23,749 nt of DNA from Clostridia bacterium (lineage in GTDB: Bacteria > Bacillota_A > Clostridia > Oscillospirales > Acutalibacteraceae), in contig JAFPCJ010000177.1 of NCBI GenBank assembly GCA_017423885.1, positions 1 through 23,749 on the forward strand. The letters are read 5' to 3'. The translations under genes were made by a program, and so were the position numbers. Each line of letters begins with the position of its first letter. Position 1 is the first letter of the stretch. Shown piece after piece: positions 8,746 to 17,048 of the stretch. Below the pieces are notes generated by a model. The model was not told the origin of the DNA, made no database searches, and saw only the letters and a program-made list of their open reading frames with translations.

Positions 8746-8802
8746 TTCAAATGTTGGGATATAAAAAAACACAAATTAAACCCCAACATTTGTTATACAA
8801 CC
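8746..8802 (-). repeat. Left copy of palindromic element bracketing the sugar operon
   Basis: This 57-bp element begins TTCAAATGTTGGG (8746-8758). It ends with CCCCAACATTTG (8781-8792) running into TTGTTATACAA (8790-8800) and CC. The two arms are inverted repeats around a 22-nt AT-rich spacer. On the minus strand it shares an uninterrupted 24-nt block (8779-8802) and a 13-nt outer arm with the element at 20727-20807. It starts 3 bp beyond the DeoR stop codon. It could be an operator, an RNA stem-loop or the end of a mobile unit. Confidence 0.85.
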
Positions 8803-8805
8803 TTT

Positions 8806-9582
8806 TTATACTGTTATTACATTAACACCCAGCGTTTTTAAGTGCTTGGAGACTGTGGAGTCAAGCTCGCTGTCGGTTATTACGGTGTCAACATCTGCCA
8901 TGTTGCCAAAGCCTGCAAAGCTGTGAGAGCCGAATTTACTGCTGTCCGAAAGCAAGAATACCTGACCGCCCATGCTGATAAGACTTTGCTTCACCTTTGC
9001 TTGCTCAATATCGGGTGTGCAGATATCACCCTTTGGAGTTACGGCGTTGGTTGCCATAAATACCTTATCAACATTGAATGAGGAAAGTATGGAATTGGTA
9101 ATGGAGCCTGTTGTGCAGGAAAAGCCCTTGCGAAGCATGCCGCCTGCAAGAATTACCGAAATTCCCTCAAAGCTTTCAAGCAATGTGGCTATCTTTATAT
9201 CGGTGGTAACTACCGTTACATCGCTTTTGCCCGAAAGCTGTTCGGCAAGACAGTAGGTGGTGGTGCCTGTATCAATGGCGATGGTATCACCGTTTTCAAT
9301 AAAGTTCGCCGCGTATTCTGCTATTCTTTGCTTTTGAGCGTAGTTTGTCCGAAGCTTCTCGTTAGAGGTAGGCTCAAAGCTTGCCTTTGAGCAGGGCATG
9401 GCACCGCCGTGGGTGCGTTTGAGAAGTCCTGCCTTTTCAAGAATGTTTAAGTCATTGCGTATAGTGGCAGGAGAAACAGAAAATTCCTCGCAAAGCTCGT
9501 TAACAAGCACCTTGTCACGAACCTTGAGCATTTCAAGTATTTTATTTTGTCTTTCTTCGGCAAATACAAGTTCAAACGCCAT
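8806..9582 (-). CDS. DeoR/GlpR-family transcriptional regulator
   Basis: This 258-residue protein has the DeoR plan: an N-terminal winged helix-turn-helix (about 6-58; RQNKILEML, LCEEFSVSPATIRNDL, LLKRTHGGA) and a DeoRC sugar-phosphate sensing domain (about 75-235; IDTGTTTY, VVTTDIKIA, GG.LR, NAVTPKG). DeoR regulators are usually repressors released by a phosphorylated intermediate of the pathway they control. It is the last gene of the operon; its AAGGAG site lies in the final codons of the GH172 gene and the two frames are separated by 1 bp. The natural target is the operon itself, and the palindromic elements at 8746-8802 and 20727-20807 are candidate operators. The inducer is unknown. Confidence 0.92.
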   Translation of the reverse strand: MAFELVFAEERQNKILEMLKVRDKVLVNELCEEFSVSPATIRNDLNILEKAGLLKRTHGGAMPCSKASFEPTSNEKLRTNYAQKQRIAEYAANFIENGDTIAIDTGTTTYCLAEQLSGKSDVTVVTTDIKIATLLESFEGISVILAGGMLRKGFSCTTGSITNSILSSFNVDKVFMATNAVTPKGDICTPDIEQAKVKQSLISMGGQVFLLSDSSKFGSHSFAGFGNMADVDTVITDSELDSTVSKHLKTLGVNVITV

Positions 9583-9583
9583 T

Positions 9584-11449
9584 TTAATCTCCTTTTACAG
9601 CAAAAATTTTATATCTGCATTCGTTCCAAGCGCCAACGGTTGGGACTATGGTTATTTCTACTTCACTTTGTCCCCTTGTATAACTGCTCGGTATAGTATA
9701 GGTGTCCTCAAGTAAGCAGTAGATATCATTATAATCAGGGTACATCCAATCGCGCTCGGCAACTCTTTTGCCGTTTACTGAAATTTCCGCGCGCATGTAA
9801 CCGTGCTTTTGCGAGCAGACACGTTTCAGAACAATTCCCGAATTTTCTTGAGGAAGCTTTACTCGAAGAACGGTTTTGGTAATGCCCTGACAGATATTAA
9901 AGCTGTTATACTGCTCATGGATGCCGTTTTCAAAGCGGTCAGTAAGCTCTGAAACAGTACCGTCACTTATATAATACTCGCTCAAAGGCGTAATTTCAAG
10001 TATATTTTGTTCGGCACACTCGGGGAGCATATAGCAGAATATCTGTCCCGAATGTGTGCCGCCGCCATCGTTCTGACAACCGTGTTCGAGTTCAAAGCGC
10101 AGACGGCTGCGGAACGGATAGCAATCAGTAAAGGTGAGCCTTAATTCTGACCAGAAATCATTTGAATTGTAAAGTCCGTTGTAGGCTGAAAAAGGATTGC
10201 ACTGTGGCGGAACTACAAAGCCCCAGCCGTAGCTGCCCCAGCTTTCGGTGCCGTCGCTTTCAACCGAGGGAGAATTTAGTCCGTCAATAAAGACTCTGAC
10301 ATCACCCTCACAGCCGCAACGGATGTCATCTCCGCTCACAACACCGTATACCATCTGTCCGTGACCCGAAACCTCGGCTATCACCGAATTTTTGCCCATG
10401 ATATTTTGGGTGACGGGATAGTATTCGGACGAGGTGAAAATGCCTGTTTTTGCTTTATCATAGCAAAGCGAACGGTTTTCCTTTACGGTAAGCTGAAGCT
10501 TTACCGTGTTATCCGAGCGGTTTTCAACCGTGATGCGGCAATTTTCGAAAAACGGCATGGGATAGCGGTTTTCGAAAATTGCGGTTGATGATAAGATATC
10601 CCAAGTGAGCAAGGCGGTATCAAGTCTTGCCGGAGCCTTGCCGTATTCGCAACCGAAAAATGTACCGAACGGCGCGCAGACCGTCTGCTTACCGTCAAAT
10701 TCAATGCATATGAAAAGCTGTGCGAGAAGCTCGGGCAAAAAGTCTTGAACGGCAGCAGAAATACAGCAAAGCGTATCTTTTCCGTTTAAGATAAGCGCTG
10801 CTTGTGCTTGGCTTTCGGTAAGCTCAAGCTCTATACGGTTTTCGTGGGTAGCCTCTATACAGAGCGGATCGCGGTATCTTTCGGCAAGCAAGGCAATATC
10901 CTTTGAAGCATCAAAGGCAGAAAGCGAGTCGGCATTGTCGTATAACTGCATGATAACATGACCCCAGCCGCCTTCACCCTTATCCTTGTAACAGCCCTCA
11001 AGCTTTACGGTAGTAGTGACCTTACAATGAGTGCAAAACTCCATCGGAACAAAGCTTCTTACTACCCATATAGGTCCTCTGCCCGCATCCTCGGGTCCCT
11101 CAAAGATATCGGCAAGCGGACTTAAAAAAGGCGGCTTTTTGCCAAAATCAGCAGGGGTCAGCTCGTATTGCGGAGTGGGACTGTTGTCAAAATAGAAACG
11201 GAAGGTCGGCACTTCGCTTGTGGGGTATCGGTGTTGAGTAAAGTTAAATATACAGCCTGCACCGTCAGCCTCCGCAAGCACCCATTCGCCGTTTTCGTCC
11301 TCGTACATACCCCAATCCCAATCGGCATTATCGCCGCATTTGGAGATGCTTCCGAAATAGCGTATTTCGCTGTGAAGATCAATGCAGGGCAGTGCGGCCA
11401 TATCGTGCAGTCTTTTTGAGCCGCGTGCGGCTTTTATATAATCAGACAT
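9584..11449 (-). CDS. GH172 (DUF2961) glycoside hydrolase
   Basis: This 621-residue protein fits DUF2961, now GH172, whose characterised members act on alpha-D-arabinofuranosides or alpha-D-fructofuranosides. The family start is seen in the region with GAGCIFNFTQHRYPT followed by RFYFDNS (about 60-90). The two catalytic Glu candidates are E381 (in CEGDVRVFIDG) and E402 (in SDGTESWG). Their 21-residue spacing equals that of E270 and E291 in the bifidobacterial enzyme BbDfaH. A C-terminal beta-rich part (about 500-615) may be an added jelly-roll. There is no signal peptide, so it is probably intracellular. The start follows AGGGGC by 6 bp, and it lies 15 bp after the GH2 gene. Substrate preference cannot be read from sequence alone. 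Confidence 0.85.
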   Translation of the reverse strand: MSDYIKAARGSKRLHDMAALPCIDLHSEIRYFGSISKCGDNADWDWGMYEDENGEWVLAEADGAGCIFNFTQHRYPTSEVPTFRFYFDNSPTPQYELTPADFGKKPPFLSPLADIFEGPEDAGRGPIWVVRSFVPMEFCTHCKVTTTVKLEGCYKDKGEGGWGHVIMQLYDNADSLSAFDASKDIALLAERYRDPLCIEATHENRIELELTESQAQAALILNGKDTLCCISAAVQDFLPELLAQLFICIEFDGKQTVCAPFGTFFGCEYGKAPARLDTALLTWDILSSTAIFENRYPMPFFENCRITVENRSDNTVKLQLTVKENRSLCYDKAKTGIFTSSEYYPVTQNIMGKNSVIAEVSGHGQMVYGVVSGDDIRCGCEGDVRVFIDGLNSPSVESDGTESWGSYGWGFVVPPQCNPFSAYNGLYNSNDFWSELRLTFTDCYPFRSRLRFELEHGCQNDGGGTHSGQIFCYMLPECAEQNILEITPLSEYYISDGTVSELTDRFENGIHEQYNSFNICQGITKTVLRVKLPQENSGIVLKRVCSQKHGYMRAEISVNGKRVAERDWMYPDYNDIYCLLEDTYTIPSSYTRGQSEVEITIVPTVGAWNECRYKIFAVKGD

Positions 11450-11464
11450 ATCTTGCCCCTACTT

Positions 11465-13960
11465 TCAATAATTTAAAGCGCGGATACGAAGCCCCTGTGT
11501 ATGGCTTACCTTTATTCGACGGCTTTCGCCTGCATTTATAAGCAAGAAGTTTCTCTCGGCACAAAATTCGGTATCATGCTCGGGACATTCTATAAAGACA
11601 CCTGCCGCCGCAGCCTTTCCGCAGTTGCTGATAACAGCAAATTCACCCTCGGTTTCAAGTGAAAGCTCGGCTTTAGGCAATCTTGTAAGACAGCCTATAT
11701 CCTTTTTGTAGTTCTGGAAATAGAAGGTGTCATCGGTGAGCATGCCGTCAACATAAAGTCTTACCGAAAGAATACGCATATTTTGCTGTACCTCGGCACT
11801 CGGAGTATATTCTCCAAAGCGGTTTACATCGGCTTGTGCGGTGGCTGAAAAATCCGCGGTGTCGATTATTTCAAGACGGTCATTAAAAGCTGTTACCTCT
11901 ATACGGCAAGGCTTACCCGAAGCCGAAAGCGTGTCATCCAATAACACAACAGGATAACTCTCTGCGGCGAAGATAGAGCGTATTTCAAGCATTGCGTGCA
12001 AGGGCGCAAAGGCATCCTGTAAAATATAGTAGGACATCTTTGGAACTCCGTAGTAATCCACCGTAGACCATGAGCAGGCAGGGAAAACATCGGTCAGCTT
12101 ATAGTAGCAGACGCCTGCCGCTTTGGGAATGTCGGCGCGTTGCGCTTCAAGCGTGTGACGAATACCGACACCTTGGGCGAGCTGTGTGCCCAAAACAAAG
12201 TCCTTAACGGTTTTGATATCAAGAAATTCCTTTGAGCGCATGAGCAGATGGTCCATGTCGTTATACGGCTCGGGCCAGATAAACTCGTTAAAGCGCGGAG
12301 TGTGATAATTAAAGCAGTTTTTGGTGTTGCGGTTAATAGGCTCGGAAAGCTCGCTTTCGGGAACATAACGCGCAACGCTTTCGAAATTTGGAGCCGAAGC
12401 CATGCCGAATTCGCCTATAAAGGGGGCGCGCAAATTAAGGGCGTGATCCATTTCCTTCATTTCCCAAAACGTACCGTAGCTGTGAAGCGAGCCTGCATAC
12501 GGAGAGGTGCGGTGGAAAGGACGGGTACCGTCAAGCTCGAAGGCTATTCTTGCCATTTCTCTGACCGATGGCTCGTCGGTAGCGTTAAGCTCGTTTCCTC
12601 CTGCCCAGCGAACAAGACTCGGGTGATTGCGAAGCCGTACAGTGTGGATGCGTGCTGTCTCTACCAGCGCATCAAAGGGCTGTGTTTTGGGCGAATTCCA
12701 ACAAGTGGGCCATTCCTGCTGAACCATTAAACCTAATTCATCGCACTTGCGGTAAAAATAATCGGTTTCGGGAAGTCCGCCGCCCCAAGCGCGCAAAAGC
12801 TGAAGATGCTGATGCTTTGCAAGGCTCAAAAAACGGTCATAACGCTCATTTGTGCAACGCAGTAAAGCATCGGTGGTGCACCAATTTGTGCCCTTGATAA
12901 ATATGTATTTTCCGTTTATGAAAAAGCGCCAATTATAGTTTTCGGGGTTGGGTGTTTCATCGATTGGGCGCATTTCTATCTTGCGTATTCCTACGACCTC
13001 TTCAAAATTTTGAGCGGCACAGCCGTCAGCCGCTACGGTAATATTAAAGCGGTAAAGCGGCTGTTCGCCGTAGCCGTTGGGCCACCATAGACGCGGCGAG
13101 CGGATGAAAAGAGTGTAGTGAAGTTGTTCTGAAGTCTTGCAATTAAAGGGGGCAGTAAAATACTGTGTTTCACCCTCGAAATTATATGGAGAGACTTCAA
13201 TGTTTATTTTCCCCTTGCCGCCTGCCTCGCATTTGAGACAAACGCCCATTTTTCCGCTTTCGTAATCCTCGGTAAGAACAAACGGACGTTCAAAACGGCA
13301 AGCAGGAGTGTCAATAAGAGAGACATCCGCCCAAATGCCGCGCGAAGGAATACAGGCATAGTGCCAGCCGTAGACGCAGTTTACAACAACGCCTTCCTCC
13401 CAGCCCTCGTCAAAATCGGCATATTCGGAATATTGCTTGCGTCGGGTCGGAGAATTTTCTATCTTCACAATGAGAGTGTTATGCTCCTTTAAGAGTGCGC
13501 CCACCTTATAATCGGGGCCGCCGAACATTCCTATATGCTCACCGAGATACTGTCCGTTAAGATAAAAGGACGCCTTGTGGCAAACGCCGTCAAAATGAAG
13601 CATAGGGTCGCTCATGGAGCCGTCATAATCAAACTCATGCTTGAACCACCATATATTATAGGCGGCTTCGCGGGCAAATTTATCGTTCTTTCCGAACATC
13701 GGGTCAGGGATAAGTCCTGCGTTATACAGTGCGGTCTGCACGGTACAGGGAATTTCGGCAGGGATGCTATCACTAAAATCGGGAATATCATCCTCACCCT
13801 TGGTCATAAGATATGTGCCGTTAAGTGACCGATATCCGGCAATGCTTTCGGGAAAAGTAAGCTCGGACACTTCGTTTAAGGGTAGCGCAGCCGACTCAAA
13901 GGGAGCAGGCTTTGGCGCAAACATTTCTTTTTCTATTATATCAAGTGGTCTTTTATCCAT
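11465..13960 (-). CDS. GH2 family glycosidase (beta-mannosidase-like)
   Basis: This 831-residue protein has GH2 architecture: an N-terminal sugar-binding jelly-roll (about 50-215; HFDGVCHKASFYLNG), an immunoglobulin-like domain (about 220-330), a TIM barrel (about 335-640) and C-terminal beta domains. KGTNWCTTDAL and RAWGGGLPETDYFY mark the barrel entrance. Likely acid/base is E457 (WAGGNEL) and likely nucleophile E517 (FIGEFGM). The pattern is closest to exo-beta-mannosidases, but related GH2 subfamilies with other specificities share it. No signal peptide is visible. The start has AGGAGA 7 bp upstream. It is preceded by a 52-bp gap with a stem-loop that sets the glycosidases apart from the catabolic genes. 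It probably trims imported oligosaccharides together with the GH172 enzyme. Confidence 0.87.
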   Translation of the reverse strand: MDKRPLDIIEKEMFAPKPAPFESAALPLNEVSELTFPESIAGYRSLNGTYLMTKGEDDIPDFSDSIPAEIPCTVQTALYNAGLIPDPMFGKNDKFAREAAYNIWWFKHEFDYDGSMSDPMLHFDGVCHKASFYLNGQYLGEHIGMFGGPDYKVGALLKEHNTLIVKIENSPTRRKQYSEYADFDEGWEEGVVVNCVYGWHYACIPSRGIWADVSLIDTPACRFERPFVLTEDYESGKMGVCLKCEAGGKGKINIEVSPYNFEGETQYFTAPFNCKTSEQLHYTLFIRSPRLWWPNGYGEQPLYRFNITVAADGCAAQNFEEVVGIRKIEMRPIDETPNPENYNWRFFINGKYIFIKGTNWCTTDALLRCTNERYDRFLSLAKHQHLQLLRAWGGGLPETDYFYRKCDELGLMVQQEWPTCWNSPKTQPFDALVETARIHTVRLRNHPSLVRWAGGNELNATDEPSVREMARIAFELDGTRPFHRTSPYAGSLHSYGTFWEMKEMDHALNLRAPFIGEFGMASAPNFESVARYVPESELSEPINRNTKNCFNYHTPRFNEFIWPEPYNDMDHLLMRSKEFLDIKTVKDFVLGTQLAQGVGIRHTLEAQRADIPKAAGVCYYKLTDVFPACSWSTVDYYGVPKMSYYILQDAFAPLHAMLEIRSIFAAESYPVVLLDDTLSASGKPCRIEVTAFNDRLEIIDTADFSATAQADVNRFGEYTPSAEVQQNMRILSVRLYVDGMLTDDTFYFQNYKKDIGCLTRLPKAELSLETEGEFAVISNCGKAAAAGVFIECPEHDTEFCAERNFLLINAGESRRIKVSHTQGLRIRALNY

Positions 13961-13976
13961 GGTCTTCTCCTGAAAA

Positions 13977-14002
13977 GGGCTGCGGCAAAACTGCTGCAGC
14001 CC
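13977..14002 (-). other. Intercistronic stem-loop between deoC and the GH2 gene
   Basis: GGGCTGC (13977-13983) pairs with GCAGCCC (13996-14002) around a 12-nt loop. On the minus-strand transcript the stem is followed by only four T residues, then the GH2 ribosome binding site. It may act as a weak terminator, a processing site or an RNA stabiliser that sets the relative output of the two halves of the operon. Confidence 0.5.
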
Positions 14003-14012
14003 CTGAAAGATT

Positions 14013-14717
14013 TTATCCGAGCTGTGCTTTAAGCTCTTCTACTATAGTAACACCTGCGCTTGTACCGATACGCTCGGCGCCTGCCTCAATCATGGCAATG
14101 GCATCAGCAAGAGTACGCACTCCGCCTGCCGCCTTTACCTTAACAGCATCGCCTACCATAGCTTTCATAAGACGAACATCCTCAACCGTAGCACCTACTG
14201 CAACGCCCGGCTCGGGAGTTCCGAAGCCTGTGCTGGTCTTGATAAAGGTGGGACGAACCTTGAGAGCTATCTTGCAAAGTGTTCTCTTTTCATCATCGGT
14301 AAGATAACAGTTCTCAAAGATAACTTTGGAAATCTTTCCGTTCTTGTTGCAAACATCAACGATTTGGCGCATTTCTTCCTCAACGTAATCGAGGTCACCG
14401 CTCTTGAGTTTAACAAGGTTTACAACATAGTCGATTTCATCTGCACCCTCTGCGATAGCCTGCTCGGTTTCAAAAACCTTATCGGCAATAGTGGTCTGAC
14501 CGAGGGGGAAACCGATAGCGGCGCCAACATGAACGTCGCTGTCTTTCAAAACTTCACGGCAGAACTTAACGGGAGCAGAGTTGATGGCAACCATTGCAAA
14601 GCCGTAGCGGTCGCTCTCCTCGCAGAATTCCTTGAAGCGCTCTTCGGTAACAAAGGGCTTTAAGAGGGTTTGGTCGAAGTATTTAGCAAGAGTTTCAGGT
14701 GTAAGATTAGTTTTCAT
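14013..14717 (-). CDS. deoC: Deoxyribose-phosphate aldolase (DeoC)
   Basis: This 234-residue protein has the full length and motifs of class I deoxyribose-phosphate aldolases, which split 2-deoxyribose 5-phosphate into acetaldehyde and glyceraldehyde 3-phosphate through a Schiff base. The Schiff-base lysine is K160 (FIKTSTGF). The other conserved active-site residues are D96 (DEIDYVVN) and K195 (VKAAGGVR). AAGGAG lies 9 bp before the ATG. It sits between the sugar isomerase and GH2 genes, so it may serve this pathway rather than general nucleoside salvage: no deoB, nucleoside phosphorylase or cytidine deaminase gene is nearby. The family assignment is firm, but the physiological substrate in this operon is not. 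Confidence 0.93.
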   Translation of the reverse strand: MKTNLTPETLAKYFDQTLLKPFVTEERFKEFCEESDRYGFAMVAINSAPVKFCREVLKDSDVHVGAAIGFPLGQTTIADKVFETEQAIAEGADEIDYVVNLVKLKSGDLDYVEEEMRQIVDVCNKNGKISKVIFENCYLTDDEKRTLCKIALKVRPTFIKTSTGFGTPEPGVAVGATVEDVRLMKAMVGDAVKVKAAGGVRTLADAIAMIEAGAERIGTSAGVTIVEELKAQLG

Positions 14718-14747
14718 TTTTATTTTCTCCTTATTGTTTATCAGTTT

Positions 14748-16166
14748 TTATTCAAAGATTGTTACGGGTATATCAAGTATTTTTGCTACATTTACGAGCG
14801 CATCAACGCAGTCGCCGTAAACGCCGTGGATATGGTTGCAGGGGAAGTTGTTGATGAAATGCTCGGCGGAAACCTTGAGTTTTGTGAAGGCGGCAGGCCA
14901 AGCGGGGGTTGTTGTGTTGCCGAGGGCAATCATCTTCTCACGGTCGAACTCAACGAATTCGGCGGGAACGATGGTAAGATAATACTGTCCGTTCTTTCGA
15001 GCAAGGCGGGCAAGAGTTACCTTTCCTGCTTTTGCGAAATGGTGAACCGAAGCACCGCCTGCAGGATAGTATGCAGTTTCGGGAAGCAGGTCAACATTTT
15101 TAAGGTTCTCCTTAGGGTCGTAAGAAGCGCCTGCAAAGAACGTTGCATGGGTTCCCGAATTCGAGAAGAACCAAATATCGTTTTCTTTATCGTAGTGGCG
15201 AACATCGGCGAAAAGAACGGGAGCGTTGGTTATGTGCTTGAATATCTGCATGGTAAGAGCACCGTCCATATCGCTTTCGGTTGCGGCAACGGTGGGCTCT
15301 TTTGCGCCGTTCCAATCGTAAGGGTCGTTAAGGAATGCTTCGGCAAGGTCCATAGTACAATAGCGATCGGTAAGGTCGCCGTGCGCCTTGATGCCGATGA
15401 AATCAAGCTTTCTTTCGGCTATGATATCACGCAGACCGATATACGAGCGTATCTGCGTTTTAAGCTTTTCGGGGGTAAGACCGTCACCGTCATAAGCAAT
15501 GTTACCGACATTTTCAGTAAGCCAGTCAAAAGCCTTTTCAACCTCTTTTTCGTCTGCCTTTTCACCTGCGCGGATGATGTCATCCTGCTCAATATTTTCA
15601 ACATCTATGCCGAACATCTTCTGCCATTGCTCGAGATTTGCAACCGCGGTATACATTCCGAGCGGTCTTCCGCCGAAATTACCGAAGGTAAGACCTTTAA
15701 GGCGAGTTACTGCGGCAGCTGCCTGCAGGAAGGATATCATCTTGCCCTTTACCTCGGGGTCATTAACATCGCCCCAAAGTCGGGAATACTTAACGCCTAT
15801 CTGGTCAAGCGAGCCTGCCGCCGCCAGCATTCCTACCATTCCGCATTCTGACGGATGAAGATTTGAGAAGAGAAGATACGGACCGGGGGCAAAATTCTGC
15901 GCCGCAACGGTGTATTGCGGATAGCACCATATCGTATAGTTGAAGACAGTCACTTCAACCGACTGCTCGCGCAAGCGCAGGCCTTCTTCCTTGGCAACGG
16001 TATTGCTGTTGATGATACGCTCGCCCTCTACCACCTCAAAAAGTCCTGTTTCGGTGAGTGCTTGGGCTATCTCATGCTGTTTTGTGAAATTAAGCTGCTC
16101 ATATTCCTCATGCAGATAAATTCTGCCGTCCGACATAGTAAGCAGACCGACCTTTATTTTCTTCAT
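14748..16166 (-). CDS. L-fucose/L-arabinose isomerase-family sugar isomerase
   Basis: This 472-residue protein belongs to the FucI/AraA superfamily of Mn-dependent aldose-ketose isomerases. Likely metal ligands are E297 (AATESDMDGAL), D321 (FADVRHYD) and His445 or His447 (NHIHGVYGD). The N-terminus (KVGLLTMSDGR) and the NTTTPAWPAAF segment fit the uncharacterised fucose isomerase-like group, shorter than classical FucI (about 590). Such enzymes convert L-fucose, D-arabinose or L-arabinose to the ketose. Its ATG overlaps the stop of the upstream epimerase gene by 4 bases (ATGA), so translation is probably coupled. With the epimerase and kinase it forms the core of a sugar-processing route. The exact substrate is not readable from the sequence. 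Confidence 0.85.
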   Translation of the reverse strand: MKKIKVGLLTMSDGRIYLHEEYEQLNFTKQHEIAQALTETGLFEVVEGERIINSNTVAKEEGLRLREQSVEVTVFNYTIWCYPQYTVAAQNFAPGPYLLFSNLHPSECGMVGMLAAAGSLDQIGVKYSRLWGDVNDPEVKGKMISFLQAAAAVTRLKGLTFGNFGGRPLGMYTAVANLEQWQKMFGIDVENIEQDDIIRAGEKADEKEVEKAFDWLTENVGNIAYDGDGLTPEKLKTQIRSYIGLRDIIAERKLDFIGIKAHGDLTDRYCTMDLAEAFLNDPYDWNGAKEPTVAATESDMDGALTMQIFKHITNAPVLFADVRHYDKENDIWFFSNSGTHATFFAGASYDPKENLKNVDLLPETAYYPAGGASVHHFAKAGKVTLARLARKNGQYYLTIVPAEFVEFDREKMIALGNTTTPAWPAAFTKLKVSAEHFINNFPCNHIHGVYGDCVDALVNVAKILDIPVTIFE

Positions 16167-17038
16167 TTAAGGCTCTCCTTTACAAATTTTGCGGCGGCGG
16201 CAGCCATGTCATCCATTTTCTGTATGTCAGCATTACTGCTCAAATCGCGGAAAACGCGGATGTCACTACCTACCTGACCGCCTGTTTTAACAAACGGCTC
16301 CATAACTATGGCGCCCTTGTAATCAATGTCGGCAAGAGCAGTAAATATCTCGTTCCAAGGCATTCTGCCTGTGCCGGGGGTCTTGCGGTTGCATTCGCCT
16401 ATATGGAAATGCCCGAGGACACCCTTGGCAGAACGTATTGCATCTCCAATGCTGTCCTCTTCAATGTTCATGTGGAAGCTGTCAAGCAAAAGCTTTGCGT
16501 TGGGACTGCCTAACTCCTTGAGATATTCAACACCCTCTGCGGCACAGTTAAGAATGCATTGCTCGAAACGGTTTACTATTTCAAGACAGTAGTTTATGTC
16601 ATATTGCTCGGCTTTTTTCATCAGCTCGCGCAGAGAAACAAGCGAACGCTCGCGCATTTTAAGCTTGGTGTCGATATCGGGAACACCTACCATAGGCCAG
16701 CTTGCGTAGATGATACCGCCAAGCGTTTTGCCGCCCATTTCATGCATACCGTCAAGTATTTTGCCAACGTACTCAACGCCGTTTTTGCGTACCGTTTCAT
16801 CAAGCGAAGCAACATCGTACTTTGTAGGAAGCCCTATGCAGTAGGTAAGGGTAATGCCCTCGTCCTGCGCCGCTTTGCAAAGCTCTGCGCGCTCGGCGGC
16901 AGTCATATCAACTATAGCGCCTGCGTTTATTTCAAGCACATCAAAGCCTAATTTCTTGACCTTTTTTACATACGGGATAAAATCGGCATCCCAGCCCTTT
17001 TCCCAATATGCGTAATAGATTCCAACTTGATTTTTCAT
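16163..17038 (-). CDS. D-tagatose/D-psicose 3-epimerase family protein
   Basis: This 291-residue TIM-barrel protein matches the DTE family in length and motifs. The four expected metal ligands appear at E153 (CLEIVNRFEQ), D186 (LLLDSFHMN), H212 (GHFHIGECNR) and E247 (IVMEPFV), each within one position of the classical enzyme. The family interconverts free ketoses at C3, for example D-fructose/D-psicose, D-ribulose/D-xylulose or L-ribulose/L-xylulose. I chose ATG 17038 because GAGGTGA lies just upstream and overlaps the kinase stop; the longer frame to 17074 would lie inside the kinase gene. It overlaps the next gene by 4 bases. In this operon it probably acts on the ketose produced by the isomerase and feeds the kinase. 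Confidence 0.9.
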   Translation of the reverse strand: MKNQVGIYYAYWEKGWDADFIPYVKKVKKLGFDVLEINAGAIVDMTAAERAELCKAAQDEGITLTYCIGLPTKYDVASLDETVRKNGVEYVGKILDGMHEMGGKTLGGIIYASWPMVGVPDIDTKLKMRERSLVSLRELMKKAEQYDINYCLEIVNRFEQCILNCAAEGVEYLKELGSPNAKLLLDSFHMNIEEDSIGDAIRSAKGVLGHFHIGECNRKTPGTGRMPWNEIFTALADIDYKGAIVMEPFVKTGGQVGSDIRVFRDLSSNADIQKMDDMAAAAAKFVKESLK

Positions 17039-17048
17039 TTGTTTCACC

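Noticed and set aside
8737..8805. CRISPR-like repeat array
   Set aside because: Only one inverted pair occurs locally; there is no regular repeat-spacer series and no cas gene.
14670..15851. 393-codon open frame on the plus strand
   Set aside because: It is antisense to the sugar isomerase gene, which has its metal ligands and a proper start; the opposite frame has no recognisable motif.
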